From Enoplolaimus lenunculus (lineage: Eukaryota; Nematoda; Enoplea; Enoplida; Thoracostomopsidae), in assembly GCA_030248215.1 (NCBI GenBank), contig JASANG010003560.1, forward strand, positions 1 to 64,000: DNA of 64,000 nt, in the 5' to 3' direction. Below, piece after piece: positions 22,375-34,809 of this stretch. The notes under the pieces were generated by a model, which made no database searches, had not been told where the DNA came from, and saw nothing but the letters and a program-made list of their open reading frames with translations. The position numbers and the translations under genes are program-made. The first letter of the stretch is position 1. Each line of letters begins with the position of its first letter.

Positions 22375-23912
22375 TTATCAATGATTCTTCTTTCGATGTC
22401 CTCTAGTCATGGTTCACCAATCCAATTTTCTAGTGTAGTAAAATGCTTTTGCAAAAAAGCATATGAACAGCTATCTATAATCGTATGGATCATCTAACTC
22501 AATTAGCTGACTATAGGGCACAATAATTATCAATTGTGTCACACGACCGGCACGAAATATATGCGCTATTGGTTGGCAATGCAATTTTGCTAATGCGATT
22601 TAATTCTATAACCAAATGACGTACAGAAATGTTTAGTTTATCTTCCGTTCGAATTCAACAATAAATAATGTCCCTAATTATGGAAAGTGTGCGAACCAGT
22701 TGGTGGGTGGCCTTAGTGTTCTCATGAGTTGAATTACGCAAAAATTTGACATTTGTTGGTTTTTTCATGCTAAAATTGAATGGCAAAAACTTGGCGTTTT
22801 CGATGCATATGTTGCATACTTTTACATTTGTACGTTTTACTGACGGATGTTTAAGGCAAAGCGGCTTTAATAAAGTTTATGTTAAAGACAAAATGGTTTG
22901 TATACTTAAGTATACAGTATTTTTGTGGTTACTGACAACTGCAAACAGTGTTTGTTGCCGGAAGTCTTGTTGGTATATTTTGTAATAAGTCAGCTGGAAA
23001 CATTATAGCACGCTACTGCATCAAACGGTTTTTGTCTTAATATATACGACGTATAAATCAATTTTACACTAACATAGACAATAAATATTCGTTAAAATAG
23101 ACGGATCTGCGGTTCTTACTTAGACGATTTATGTAAATACTTACTACTACAAAGGCCATGTTATACAAGCTGGAACGCTCACCATATATATTTTGGGCAC
23201 AATCGTCCAGTGTAGTAAAACAAAACGGGTACCGCAGCATTATACAAGACGCCATACCTTCAACTGAAGAAAAAATTTCAGGTGCTCATCAAGTTTTACC
23301 AACAGGTATTTGTTGTTACTTTCACTTTTACTTCTGACCCAAAAGAGTTTTATGCACGTAACTTCCTAGAAGTTGGGCCGTATGCATTTTTGGCGTTCTT
23401 CAGTATTGTAATATTAATATGTACTGATGGCCGGAAAACAGCAGCTTTACGAAAAACCAATCTGGCTTTTTTAACGAAACTTTTTAAAACAGCAGTTTTA
23501 CGTAAAACACGTAAAACGAGTCTGCTTTTTTAACGAACATTTTTGGTTTCATTTACTTTGGTCTTCATTTTGTGACATTTGCAAGTTTTCTTCATGCTCT
23601 TTAATCAAAAATATGTTATACATTTTGAAAATTTTGTAGCTGCGCAGCGTTGCATTTTTACCAAATAGTCTTTTCATTTTGTTTTCGACACATGTTTGAA
23701 TTGTCTTGCGAGGTGTATCGGCTTTTCCTGTCAATGGTGTTTGTCATAATTTTGCAATCTTATCAAATTGATTTTTTATAAAAAGTTAATAAAAATGTCA
23801 TTTATGCAGATCTCTAAAAACTGCAGTAAAAAATTGCCGGACGTGTTAATATAAAAGCTAAAACTAAAGCCTATATCTAAGCCTAACCCTAACCGCAAGA
23901 TTCCCAGTCTCT
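22375..23912. other. Intergenic, no gene seen
   Basis: AT-rich. Short frames (for example 22746-22985 and 23282-23533) show no recognisable family and no splice-site pattern. A local repeat of TTTTACG-AAAAC with TCTGGCTTTTTTAACGAA occurs at 23445-23540. Confidence 0.45.
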
Positions 23913-24283
23913 CAAGGCCCGTAGCCAGCTAACCTTGCTAGGTTGCTGGGAGAATGCGAATTAATTTGAGGGCGCGTACAAGGGTCTTCATTGACTCACG
24001 AGCAAGGTTGGCCCATGTTAGAACACGGCCGGATTGTTTTCCGGAGGGGCTGTAACAGAGTCAGTTTAAGCTTTAGACTAAATTTTTTACTTAGGCTTAG
24101 GGTTAGGTTTAGGCTCAGCAATAGAATCATTCTTACGCTTAGACTTAGGTTAAGGCTTACCCTTAGGTTTAGGAACATAGTTATGCTACTGTTCCGGCCC
24201 TGTTTGCGGTTAAAAGTTTTCTCGGGGATGCAAGCTTTTTTCAGGGGGACTGAGTCTCCTGACCCCACTTGGCTGCGGGTCAG
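23913..24283. mobile_element. Repeat family II copy carrying a TTAGGC-like insert
   Basis: The left end AAGGCCCGTAGCCAGC and the right end TTGGCTGCGGGTCAG are an imperfect inverted pair matching 24845-25003. Between them lies a TTAGGC-rich tract (24090-24175). The overlapping frames on both strands here (Leu/Arg/Ser-rich) are repeat translations, not genes. Confidence 0.6.
24090..24175 (+). repeat. Degenerate TTAGGC/TTAGGG-like tract
   Basis: Reads TTAGGCTTAGGGTTAGGTTT and continues with CTTAGACTTAGG and CCCTTAGG units. Similar short tracts recur across the window, at about 10878, 14212, 16975, 17967, 23870, 33690-33755, 35755-35850, 36348, 55740, 59590 and 63208-63300, in both orientations. 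Confidence 0.75.
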
Positions 24284-24844
24284 TGTCTCGTAGAGGGTAC
24301 GCAATAAGCGGCTATAATTACATGGTCTAAATTACCATTAAAACTAATGAATAAATTGTCTTCGCCAAAATAATGTTTCGCAACCTGCATAAAACTGAAA
24401 CGCGCATAATTCGTATATCTCAAAAATGAGCAAAAATTTGACAAAATTTGAAGGTAAAAATTAGTTAAACATTAGTATTCCTTTTGATGATCAATGTAAA
24501 GTTTCATCTATTTGTAAAACCTGTATATTATCATATTTCGTTTTGCCAAACTGTTGAACGAACGTTATTTCTATGAGTCGTACAAACCACTGTTAACATG
24601 CTTGTCACATTGTCGTTAAGATAAGCAGCAGTCACGTGTTCAGAAATTGAACATTTTTACCTTGTTATACATAAAATCGCTGACTCAATGACTGTGCATG
24701 TTTGATTTTCGCGTTTCTTCGATGTAATGTGTATCAATAAACTTAACTTTTCAGATCTCAACGACGTGCTAAAAACTGGGATTGGAAAGGAATTCAAGCC
24801 GCAACTAAAATATTCGCCTTTAACATGAGACAAAGAGTTTGAAT

Positions 24845-25003
24845 CAGGCTCGTAGCCAGCTCCCCTTGCCAGAGGGTTAAACAGTTTTCAGGAAGGGCTT
24901 TTCAATGAGCTACAAGCAAGGTTGAAAACTTTCTAGGGGGGAGGGCAAAAAATTTTCCATGGGGGCTGAGCCCCCTCTGGCCCCCTTTTGGCTACGGGCC
25001 CGA
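24845..25003. mobile_element. Repeat family II MITE, best-bounded copy
   Basis: The left end CAGGCTCGTAGCCAGC and the right end TTTTGGCTACGGGCCCG form an inverted pair. In between: CTTGCCAGAGGG, GGCTTTTCAATGAGC, ACAAGCAAGGTTGAAAAC and GCTGAGCCCCC. The family recurs at least eight times in the window, including twice in TIAM introns. No clear target duplication. Confidence 0.7.
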
Positions 25004-27887
25004 TTTTAAAGGGCGATAGTAGCCACTAGGCAAACATTTCTTGGTGGGTGGGTCCAGGACAACGCTAAGAGAATAAGTTAAATAGCACAATTAGACTGAA
25101 ATCATTAAGCTACCCACGACATTCCTTCACTAAATAAGAAACCTTTCAAAAGCGGCAATCTTTTCCGTGTATCATAAATGTTGGCTGTCCATTCATTTCG
25201 ATACAGTTATGAGAAATAGTTTATGAAATTGTTCTGAGACTTGAAATCTTTAGCTTATTTACAAATCTGCGTGTATATGCTGTTTCTCTACGTAAGTGCT
25301 ATAACGCAACTTAACAAGTTTACCCGATTTTAGTGAGACTTGCGAAATTACGATACGTCGCGTTTTGAGGCATAATCTTCGCAAACTGAAAAAACGTTCA
25401 ACGGTTCTAGGTGAGAAAATCGAGTGAAATTGCCGTGGTGGTTATGCCCATATGACGTTTCCAATACAGGTCAGATTGAAAGTTTTGCATACCAAAAATT
25501 TAAAAATTTGAGTTGGCAACTAAACAATTACTTAATATATTGCATCTTAATAATAGTTCCAGCATATTTTATTGTTTAGGTTCATATTTTTTAAATAGAG
25601 AATTCTGATACTACCATAAGTAGTAAAGTTGCCATCAATTTTGAGGTAATCGATAATATATTAGTAAAAGATTGGTCCTGATATTTGCATATCAAAGTAC
25701 TATTAAACGACTAAGTATACACCTATTTAAAAATGCAAAAGACCCGAGAACAGGCTACGTTCAACTGCACATCTATAAAAACTTCAGTCTGCCGCCGTAA
25801 TATTTGTTTATAATAGCAACCTCTTTCTCAAACTTTTCAAAAATGACGTATTTACGAGCCCATGTGACCCGTAGACAGTAGGCCAAGTTTAAGGAAACTG
25901 TGTTTATTAAGACTTCTTTGTGCGCTTTATTCAGCTGTATTTATTTTGACGCACGCACAAGCAAACGAGTAAATATCTTCCTAGTGGTTCTTAAAAACGA
26001 AACACGACACATTTCGGCTAGACTGAAAGTTAATATAAACAATGTTTACAAAATGCGGATGTTTTAGTTTTGATCTATTATCTTCACAAAACAGGTGGCG
26101 CAGTGTCCACAAGTGTATTATGCCGAACATGCAAGAGTCTATTGTTTCATGGTTTAAATGTTATGGCACAAAAGAATTCAATTTGTATCGTTCGATTAAT
26201 CAAAATTGATCGAAAGCTGAACAAAATTGTTATTGAAATGAATTTTCATTCAAATGCGTTTTAGTTTTTCAAATGCATCACGAAGCACTAAAAAGTAACC
26301 AGAGTGAGTCCATATGGATGATTATATATGCCTGAATACTCACCAGCCCCGCCTATGAGTTTTTAGCTAAGAAACTAGTGGAATTTTTTTTAAAAAAGCC
26401 CGAGCTCATTCGCTTTTAGTTACTTTCAAACCGTGTCAAAAAATCTTCGGCTCTTATCCGCGTTCGTCGACACGCTTAGACCTTAGCTTAGGTTTAAGAT
26501 AAAGTTTACTTATGATTAAGCTTAAGATCTTCCTGTGCCTTTTAGCCTGAGTTTTAACCTTAAATTTGGAAGTGATCAACAGTACAGTTTGCAAATGAAT
26601 CTTTCCACATTTTTTATAATTCACATTTATTATTCGTTAGAAAATGAAAATATTTTTAAGTGGGAAGCAACCTCATATATAATTTTATACCAGCAGTACC
26701 CAACACTTTTATTTTGTAACTTGTTAAAGCAGTGCGGTGTCTCTGTTTCTTTACAAATTTTGTTAGACCATATATGCCTTCCACAGGACCGCTCAGCGTC
26801 AACAAAGGCTGCCTGTTTAATGGGACGTCTAAATATGCCTCATCTGTCCGTCATGCGCCCCGCAATCACGATAGACAATTCAAGTATATGGATGGATTGT
26901 CAGTAATCACACGAGTTATATTATCGGAGAAATGTGTTGGGTTGTAGCCCGCTGCCTCGGCCGGTCCTCGGTCGCTATTTTAGTTTCCAGTTCCATACGT
27001 CCGGATACAAACTTATTTCAAAGTTTAGATACATTGATTCAAAAATCATTTTTCAGGTAAATGCATGTGAAATCCAACTATATTGGCCGTCTATCAAATC
27101 ATATTTAAAGTTAACTTGAATTGAAATTATTCATTATTTCGACGATTTGTCATATAGAACCATTAACAAAAATTTTGCTGTTGGTGCTAGCAGCTCGAAT
27201 AAACGACGTACCGTATATCAGCCTACTGCACTAATCAATGATCTTAACAGATATAAAAAGGTTTCTGCTACGATGGTTCTATATATACCGCTCGGTTGCC
27301 GCTAGCGTTAAACTGCATCAGTTGAAGAGCGGATCTCAGATTTTAACCTAATAACGCTAAGTAGTTTTAAGTTGTTCGATTCGATATTGAGCCTCTCAGG
27401 TGAATTTTGTTGCGGTTTAAACTTGGAAATTACAAAATAACAAAAACAAACCATATACGTCAATATATACAAACGCCGCTTATCGTGACAAAGCAATAGC
27501 AAACCGACCATCGGCATTAGCATAGCACTGCTTATTAGCATTGTAATTAGTTGTCTTTGTTTTACAGGTCACATACTTTTTTCAAATTTCACAGAGTATT
27601 CTGACGTAACCTGGGGAGCTGATGAAAAACATGTCTTGATAGTAGCAGTTTTCAAAAATACAAGTATACGCAAAATGATGTTCCATCATAAACACCTTAT
27701 TCGAAAAATAACCCCTGGGTTGATCTTATTGCATCGCAAAGATAAAAGCAAGTTCCGAGAATCAGTTTTTGTAAACAATTTCCCTTCAATAATTTATAAA
27801 CTTGAATTAAAATTAGTCCTTCGATATCACTAGTTGCTTTTGTAAGTTTACGCAAAATGTACTCGGAACTTCATAACACAGCCAGAA
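25004..27887. other. Intergenic, no gene seen
   Basis: AT-rich. A plus-strand frame at 26535-26906 (123 codons) has no recognisable domain or conserved motif and is not called. A short GGCTTAGG-like tract lies near 26480. Confidence 0.45.
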
Positions 27888-28099
27888 CAGCGGCGGATCC
27901 AGGAATTTCTGACGGGGGAGGCGGGGTGGAAAATGTTATGATACGCAAAAATTGTAAGGCAGAAACCTTATCATTTTATCACCAAAAAATTTTATGATGG
28001 GGAAATTTGTAAGGTAAGGACCATGGCATTTTATCACAAAAAATTTCTGATGGTGGGCGTACTCCCCCCTCCCGCCCCCCCTCTTTGCATCCGCTAGTG
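27888..28099. mobile_element. hAT-type MITE with perfect 8-bp target duplication
   Basis: Left end CAGCGGCGGATCCAGG; right end CATCCGCTAGTG. AGCCAGAA lies on both sides (27880-27887 and 28100-28107), a perfect 8-bp duplication as known for hAT elements. The interior has GTAAGG-AAACCTTATCATTTTATCAC repeats and C-rich runs. 212 bp, no coding capacity. Confidence 0.88.
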
Positions 28100-29775
28100 A
28101 GCCAGAAATCTGAAAGTTTCGGCGGCACCACCCAGCTCAGTCAAACTAGTAGCATAAAAATTAATTGAAGTATTTTTCGTTATTTGTACGCTAAAATACC
28201 TCCCACCAACATCTCAGATGTATAGACACACTTGAGAATGCACTATAATATCAAATTGTTTATCATGAACCTTTAGATTCAGTAAGTTGTACAAAATTTA
28301 ATGTATAAATGTGCAAGTTGAATTTTAGTAAAAGTAACTAGGTGATAAAACATAAGGTTATTAGAATAATCGGGTCATTTCTGTTATCCCACCAGCGCAA
28401 CTTTTTAAAGCAACTGATGTTATCTAAATTTCTCCAAAGAATGCGTTTATTCAAGATTACAAATCTTTTTACGTGGTCAGCATTGAGTTGTGAGGTGGGT
28501 TTTAAAAGCGAGTGCTTTCAGTTTTCCGCTTGGCTTCACTTTATTCCAGCGTAGCGGTTTTATTGCATTTAGCGATACGTGCTTCTGAGTCAGCTCTTGA
28601 GATAAGAAACATCTTAAAAATAGAACTGTGAAATCTGTAGGAAACAAGAATAATGAACACTGTAGTTATAACAAACCTAGCACGAAAGGAAGTAAAGTTT
28701 CAGGCACTGCATACCTCACTGTAAAAAACACTGGACTTAAAATACTATAGTTAAATTTTACTAATTTTTTTAAGTATAAGTGTGTTAAATATTGAGTAAA
28801 TCTTTGCTTAAATAATGAAAAGAAGCAAAACTAATACTGTCATTTTGTGATTAATTAAGTAAATGTGAAGCTAAAAATTTTGTGTTTGCTTAAAATTAAG
28901 AAAAACTTTGCCAAGTACCACAGTAAGTAAAACCGACACATAATTCGGCAACAGTTTTACTTAATTTTAAGTATTTTTTTGGTAAGCACAACACTGATAT
29001 GCAAATTCAACCTTCTTTTATGCAATGACTGTCTCATATTTTTACCTGAGACGCAGCTAATAAATTTTGTTCACCTTACAACGGCTAGTAGTAATTTTGA
29101 ACAAATTCATCCGTTTAATTGTTCAATTTTATATTTTCTCGTACGGTTAAAGGCGACCGCTTTTTACTTCATTCAAATGTCGATTGACGCTTTATAAATT
29201 TTACCACGAGTAGAAATAATTATACGTTTGATTGTGATAGCTTTGTTCCAAAATATTGACATTCAACGACAAGATTGCTGACTTAAAGATACCGTACTTG
29301 AAGGGTGTTGTTTAGTATAAATCTGTTGAGATGTTAAAATAATTTTCGAATTAATATGTATATTATTCCTCAATATGGAACGGTATTGTTTTGACAAGCA
29401 ATAGTTAAGCACTGTTTCAAATTAACGTCTCTTATACGTGATTTAAATTTCAATTGCATATTTTTAAGCCCGTTCAACTAAATAGCTTTTTAGCAAATAT
29501 ACCTTGAATTTAAACTTCGCAGCTAAACAGTTTTTGAGTATTTGGCTGTGACATAAAATGCAATTGGAATTTTAAGAAATTAAGAAAGTTAATTAAGAAA
29601 TATAACATGCCACTTTTACCTTTTCCTTTTATATCTGGCAACAGGCAAAGTTTCTGTCTGATTTAGGTTATTATTCGAGTTTGTTAGACAGAAATCGACA
29701 TCATGTTGAATCCATTAAGTTCTTGTCTTACATACACATTTGTAATAAGTCCAACGTACTATTGTGTGCCAAACA
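28100..29775. other. Intergenic, possible weak MITE
   Basis: No gene seen. A stretch near 28719-29010 opens CACTGTAAAAAACACTGG and later holds TTTTAAGTATTTTTTTGG with CACTG. These could be diverged inverted ends, but the match is too poor to bound an element. Confidence 0.35.
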
Positions 29776-31510
29776 AGAGGGAGACTTATGTTTATTTTAG
29801 CGGGCACCCCCCGTTATTCAGTTACTGGACTGCTCTTATTTTTTAATTTACCATTGTTCGTTGGATTCAACTATCCTTCTTTTCTTCGCGACCTCGCCTC
29901 AGTGTGCCGGTGTGCCGATGGTCGTGTTCGATGACTGTTGATACGTTTGCACATTTGAATAAAACGTAAGTACAACCGTGTTGTATTGCGCGCATATATA
30001 AAAGCAGGATTGGTTTTTTTATCGTAAAAATTGAATCGACCAGAAAAAAGGTTTTCTTCTGTTTATTCCGGAAAAAGCGGAAAATTTAAAGTCAAGTATA
30101 ATGCTCCGCAAGTCTAAAAATAAAAAAGTTGATGAATGATTTGTCTTTGAAAAAATGACATTAGAAGAATTTAATTACTATTTTATTAAGTATCAACATT
30201 TGAGAACACGTGATGATAAGCTTGCTGCAGCTGCACACATTACAGAGCTGTCACATAGCTAAAAAGTTGCATTTGCTAAGGTGAGCACAAACTTGCGGGG
30301 ATGAGTCCGGCAAAAAATTTTGCAAGCAGGATTTGTAGTTTTATTGATATACTAAAAATGAAATAAGAAGTTAGGTTCAGAACTTAACGCTGTATATATC
30401 TGCAATAAATGTTGTATCAAAGAGAAACAGGAAATCTCGAATATATGTAGCAATCACATTAATGATTAAAGAAATATATAGTAGCAGGCATGCAACTGGA
30501 ATTCCGGTTTGATTATGAAACCATTTGTATAGCGTACTTTTAGCACCGTAGGACTGCTGGCGCGATAGGTGATACAATTCTTCTCACTCTGTGTCCGTCT
30601 CTGAGGAGCCACTGTAGCTTTTGTAAAGTGCCGTTGAATTTAGAACCTGTGAGCATGTGTTTCCCTGGTCTTTTCAGAAGTTTAACAGAAGCATGTATTC
30701 ACTTAACATTTGGTATTTAAAGGATTCGCACTAACATGGCGTATGGCTTTTGGCTCGCGTCACTCGCGAATCTTCCACTATGTCTTGTGGCGCGCCCCTA
30801 TTTCAGAGTTTCCTGGATCCGCCACTGATTCCTCCCCAGAAAATCAATCTTCGCGGCGACGGAAGCGCGAGAAAAACCAATTCCTTACGGTTTCCGCAAT
30901 GTTTTGTCGCTGATTTGCGAGTGATTTACTAAAATTATAATAAAAAGTTATCGTTTTTTCCGGTGCCCAACCCGGTATGAAAGTACGTCATATGCTATCC
31001 GAGCTGTGCAGTATAATTCTGGGACTGAAATAATCTATATCTGCTAAGAGTGATAATAACGTACCATCAGGATAGTCATGTTCATAATACAACCCGGGCG
31101 ATTAACTTTTAACTCTAAAATTAGATACCTTGGGCTAAAGTTTAAGTATAGTTGTTTGTCAGTAGAATACTGCCGGAACAACTTTACATTTAGATCGGTT
31201 TACAGATTGTGTTTTAGAGCTGTCGTTTTTGCGCTCTCTGTCGCTTGTTGTATTCTTTCTTTCGGCCAGAACTGGTTTACTTCTAAACATTTTTGTTGGT
31301 TGCCATGTCTGTTAATCGTTTTTTTATTTAATCAAATTTATGCGGGTTGTCTGAGTGTTTGTTACATATCTGAGTTTCTAGGCCATTGTTCTGTCTTGGT
31401 TTCTTTTACGGATTCTAGTTAGAAACTATGGACTCTATCCACTAACGGTCTCAAATTAGGAATACAGACACCTGTTGATTGGGACTGAAAATGGTCCCCA
31501 CTTTTTTACA
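29776..31510 (+). repeat. Possible longer R1 copy or two R1 fragments
   Basis: 29776-29860 resembles the start of repeat R1 (GGGCACCCCCCGTTATTCAG) and 31425-31510 resembles its end (GGACTCTATCCACTAACGG, TTGATTGGGACT), in the same orientation. The 1.5 kb between does not match the short R1 copies. Either this is a longer family member from which the short copies derive, or two unrelated fragments. The hydrophobic frame at 31078-31422 lies inside. A CAGTGGCGGATCC-family right end also sits at 30814-30827. Confidence 0.35.
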
Positions 31511-34500
31511 CCTTTCTTTATTTGGGCTATTACAGTACTTTTATGCTGTTACAAACAAGTATTTAACCAGTAGAATCAAAACTGATTTTATTTCATTTTA
31601 AATTTGCGCTAAACATTTCTTAGTAAAGAGTAGAGTATCAGATTTCTATCTTTGTAGGGTATAAAATATGAACACATTTGAATTAGAAAGAGTTTTTGGA
31701 ACGCGAAGAGTGTATTACAGTGACTATGGGCATAACACTGTTGACGGTACAGGCATAATCTTACCATAATATACAGCAACGAATTGCCTAACCCATAAAA
31801 AATTACTCATAAAAAAAGTGTATTTCTGAAATTAATGAATTAATTAAAATTGCTATTTATATTTGCTTGAGAAATGCAACATCTTTAGCAACAGTTTAAT
31901 TTTAATATTAAAGTTACTCAAATTCATGAACGTATACATCAAAATGTTAGGTAAATATTCAATACGGCATAAGGCAGGAAATAAAGTACTTTTCACGGGG
32001 TTTAAACCTTTCACAGATCGCAGAGGTCGAAAAAGTTTCACATGAGGTTTATATTCCCATACTAAACGTCCTGGCTCTGCTAATGCTCAAATTGTGTCAC
32101 AATAATCAATTATTAAAATGAAAATGTATTGCTACGCGGTTAAGGTATAAATGTCTCTGTGGCGTTGTATTAATCTAAAGTTATGTAGGCGTACATTTAA
32201 ATTCTGTTGTGGCACATTCTTGTTGTTGGATCTGATTTTGATACAGCACTATGTCATCCATATTTCGAACACTCAAAAACGACATTTGCAGAAACACTCT
32301 GCTAAACAGTTGCATTTCAATTGCCTTTTATGCCACACATACACAAGTGCCAGATTTAGAAAAAAATAACGGTTATTTTCATTGCACACGGCACAAGGAA
32401 ACCCCACAAGCTTAAGACCCATATAAAGGAGTATTAAAACGATTCCACGAGTAATGAAGCTATACAATGTGAGTCTTAATGCGTAGTTAAAGCTTTTCAT
32501 ACGGAATGTTGATTATATATTAGCTCCACCTAATCAATTATGCATGATTAGTCGCAAGGAACAAAAATACTTTTTACTAAATTGTGATCCACGTTTGGCG
32601 ACAATGCGCGCTTTTGAGAACACAGATATTGAGTCTGCGACAGTTTTTGTTGAGTTCAATCTTTCGCTGTCACAATAAAGTGTTTTTGTAGTTGTTTATT
32701 CAACGGACCCATAGCCAGAGAAAGAAAGGCCAGGAAAGGGACAGCCCCTTGGAAAATTATTGGCCCTGTAGAAAATTTTCCATCTATGCTTGTAAAAATC
32801 ACATAAAACCCTTGTATGCCCTCTTGAAAATTTTTAGACTCCGCTAGCAAGATGAGCTTGCTATACCGGCCTGGTTATAGAACTTCAAAAATGAGTTCAA
32901 CGCTCAAAACTAAGTCATAAACAGTTTGTTATTTTGTATGGTTATCGTCGTGATTTCAGTGTACCAAGTTGAACAATTACTCAACGGTAAAGAATGTAAT
33001 AGTAGGAAGTACAGCCACAGCGATGTGTTGTTGAAAATTTTCAACATAAATCCGTAGCAAGAGATGTTACGGAAGCAGACAATTAAAAATGTTCTTTTCC
33101 AGGCTCTTAAATTTGTCCGTCATGAATTCATACATTTTAATGCACAGGCAAAAATGAATGCGAACGTTTTATTAAGAATATTACTAGTGTGCTCAATCCG
33201 TATAAATACCGTCTATATATCCGTTTAATGGTTTATATTTTAAAACTATGCAGAAAGAAATTCAGATAGGAAAAATGCTTCAAATAAGAGCAAATATTGC
33301 TCCCAAAACTTAGATACTTGAGATTTCAAAACTGTAACTTGAAACTCATTCCAAAATTTGGGATAAAGTTGGTACACTGTCGAAGCAGAAGGTATGCAGA
33401 CATCTTACAATTCTGATTAAACCTTAGGCGAAGAAATTTGAAACGACAACATTGTCCGGCAAACTTGACTTAGATTCATCTCAATAAACACAATACTTCC
33501 TTCAACATAAAACTTAATGAAGTAGCATAACATTTTTCTCAGTTATAACGTACAGTTACTTATATTTTTACGGCCTAAGCAGAGATTTAGGGTGGGACAA
33601 TATGTTGACAGACACTGTTAATTACAGGGGCCTGCTATCGCCTGCGTACAGAGAGACAACGAAACGACTTAAAAACTGGGAAGCTTAAGCTTTACGCTTA
33701 GGCTTAGGAGCAGGCATATGTTTTCTGTTATAACATTAGGCTTAGGCTTAGAGGCAAATACCTATAGTTAACATGAGCCCGTACCTTTGAGTGAAATCAA
33801 AATGCTAAAGATAATTGTCAAGCCATAACTCGACGACGGATCAAAAGCATCACAAAGCATAAACCAGTGTATCATTGTCTCTCCGTCTGTGTGTGGAACC
33901 CCAATACGGTTTTGATTGCAACGCTATTTGATGAACAAAAAATATTGTCCGCCGCATTATTTGCTTTTAGTCAAACCATACCGAAAATATATATATTGTA
34001 CGGTACTTGTAGTACCGACGACTAAAATATGTAGCAGAAACACAACTGGTAACGAAAATGGTCTTTTTTGTACAATGCTTGGAATGAATTTGTATTTATG
34101 TAATACTTATTGTGCAGATATCTGTGTCCAATATGCAAATAGAGTAATAATTTTTTATGGTTTTTCATAAAATCCGCACATCAGCCAGCGCTGTCAGCCC
34201 TGAAGATAAAGCAAATATATCATTTAGAGATTGTGTGGATTTTACAGCAGCTTGAACATCATCATATGGAAATGAATATATTTGTTTAGCGAATCTGCAT
34301 GCTTGTCATTCTCGTTTTTGAACCGGCTTGGAGGTCGTCTCTTGTACAAGTATTTTGTTCCTCAGGTAGCTATTTGAGAATTTTTGACAATTTTGAAACT
34401 ATCAGTATCCGCCCGGATTGCATTTGTTTGGTATTCTATGCACCAGTTAGGACACAATTTTTTTCTAACATATTTAGGTAATAAAAATGGGACTTATATT

Positions 34501-34720
34501 TTATGCTTCAGAGAAATTATTCCCACCCCCCCCCCCCGTTTTTCGCACAGTAGTCCCCCAGAAAATGGTGGTTTCTATTTTGAATTACGTATTAACCGCA
34601 ATTTTTCATTTGGGCAATTCTGTTACATATGGTGTAAACAGAGTCAAAACTGATGCTTGAGCACGTATTTACCGTAGGCATCTATACAACTACACTCAGA
34701 TTAAACAAATATAAGTAGTT
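31511..34720. other. Intergenic, repeats only
   Basis: Contains a family II copy (32695-32880) and TTAGGC-like tracts (about 33690-33755). Short frames have no recognisable family. Confidence 0.45.
32695..32880 (+). repeat. Repeat family II copy
   Basis: Starts ACGGACCCATAGCCAGAG. It contains GAAAATTTTCCATCTATGC, TTGTATGCCCTCTTGAAAAT and CGCTAGCAAGATGAGCTTGC, and ends CCGGCCTGG. Ends and order match 37138-37312. Confidence 0.7.
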
Positions 34721-34809
34721 GGTGCCATGGTCCAATTGGCATAGCAGTAGAATTTGATGATGGAATCGATAATATTAACCGTAGTTGAGGTTCGACTCCT
34801 TGGGCTGCA
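34721..34809 (+). repeat. tRNA-like sequence or SINE head
   Basis: A perfect A-box-like TGGTCCAATTGG (34728-34739) and a perfect B-box-like GGTTCGACTCC (34789-34799) lie 49 bp apart. The T-stem pairs, but the acceptor stem pairs poorly, and the spacing needs an intron or long variable arm. It is therefore more likely a tRNA pseudogene or the promoter head of a SINE than a working tRNA. Confidence 0.4.

Noticed and set aside
24090-24175. True telomere or chromosome end
   Set aside because: The tract is short, degenerate and internal, and similar tracts occur in both orientations throughout the window.
23991-24304. Overlapping 100-codon frames on both strands (Leu/Arg- and Ser/Leu-rich)
   Set aside because: They translate the TTAGGC-like tract and MITE ends; composition is purely repetitive.
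26535-26947. 123-codon plus-strand frame
   Set aside because: No motif, no splice context, and an overlapping frame of equal quality; kept only as unexplained sequence.
31078-31422. Hydrophobic 114-codon frame
   Set aside because: Lies between two R1-like ends and lacks defined membrane-protein motifs; AT-rich DNA easily gives such frames.
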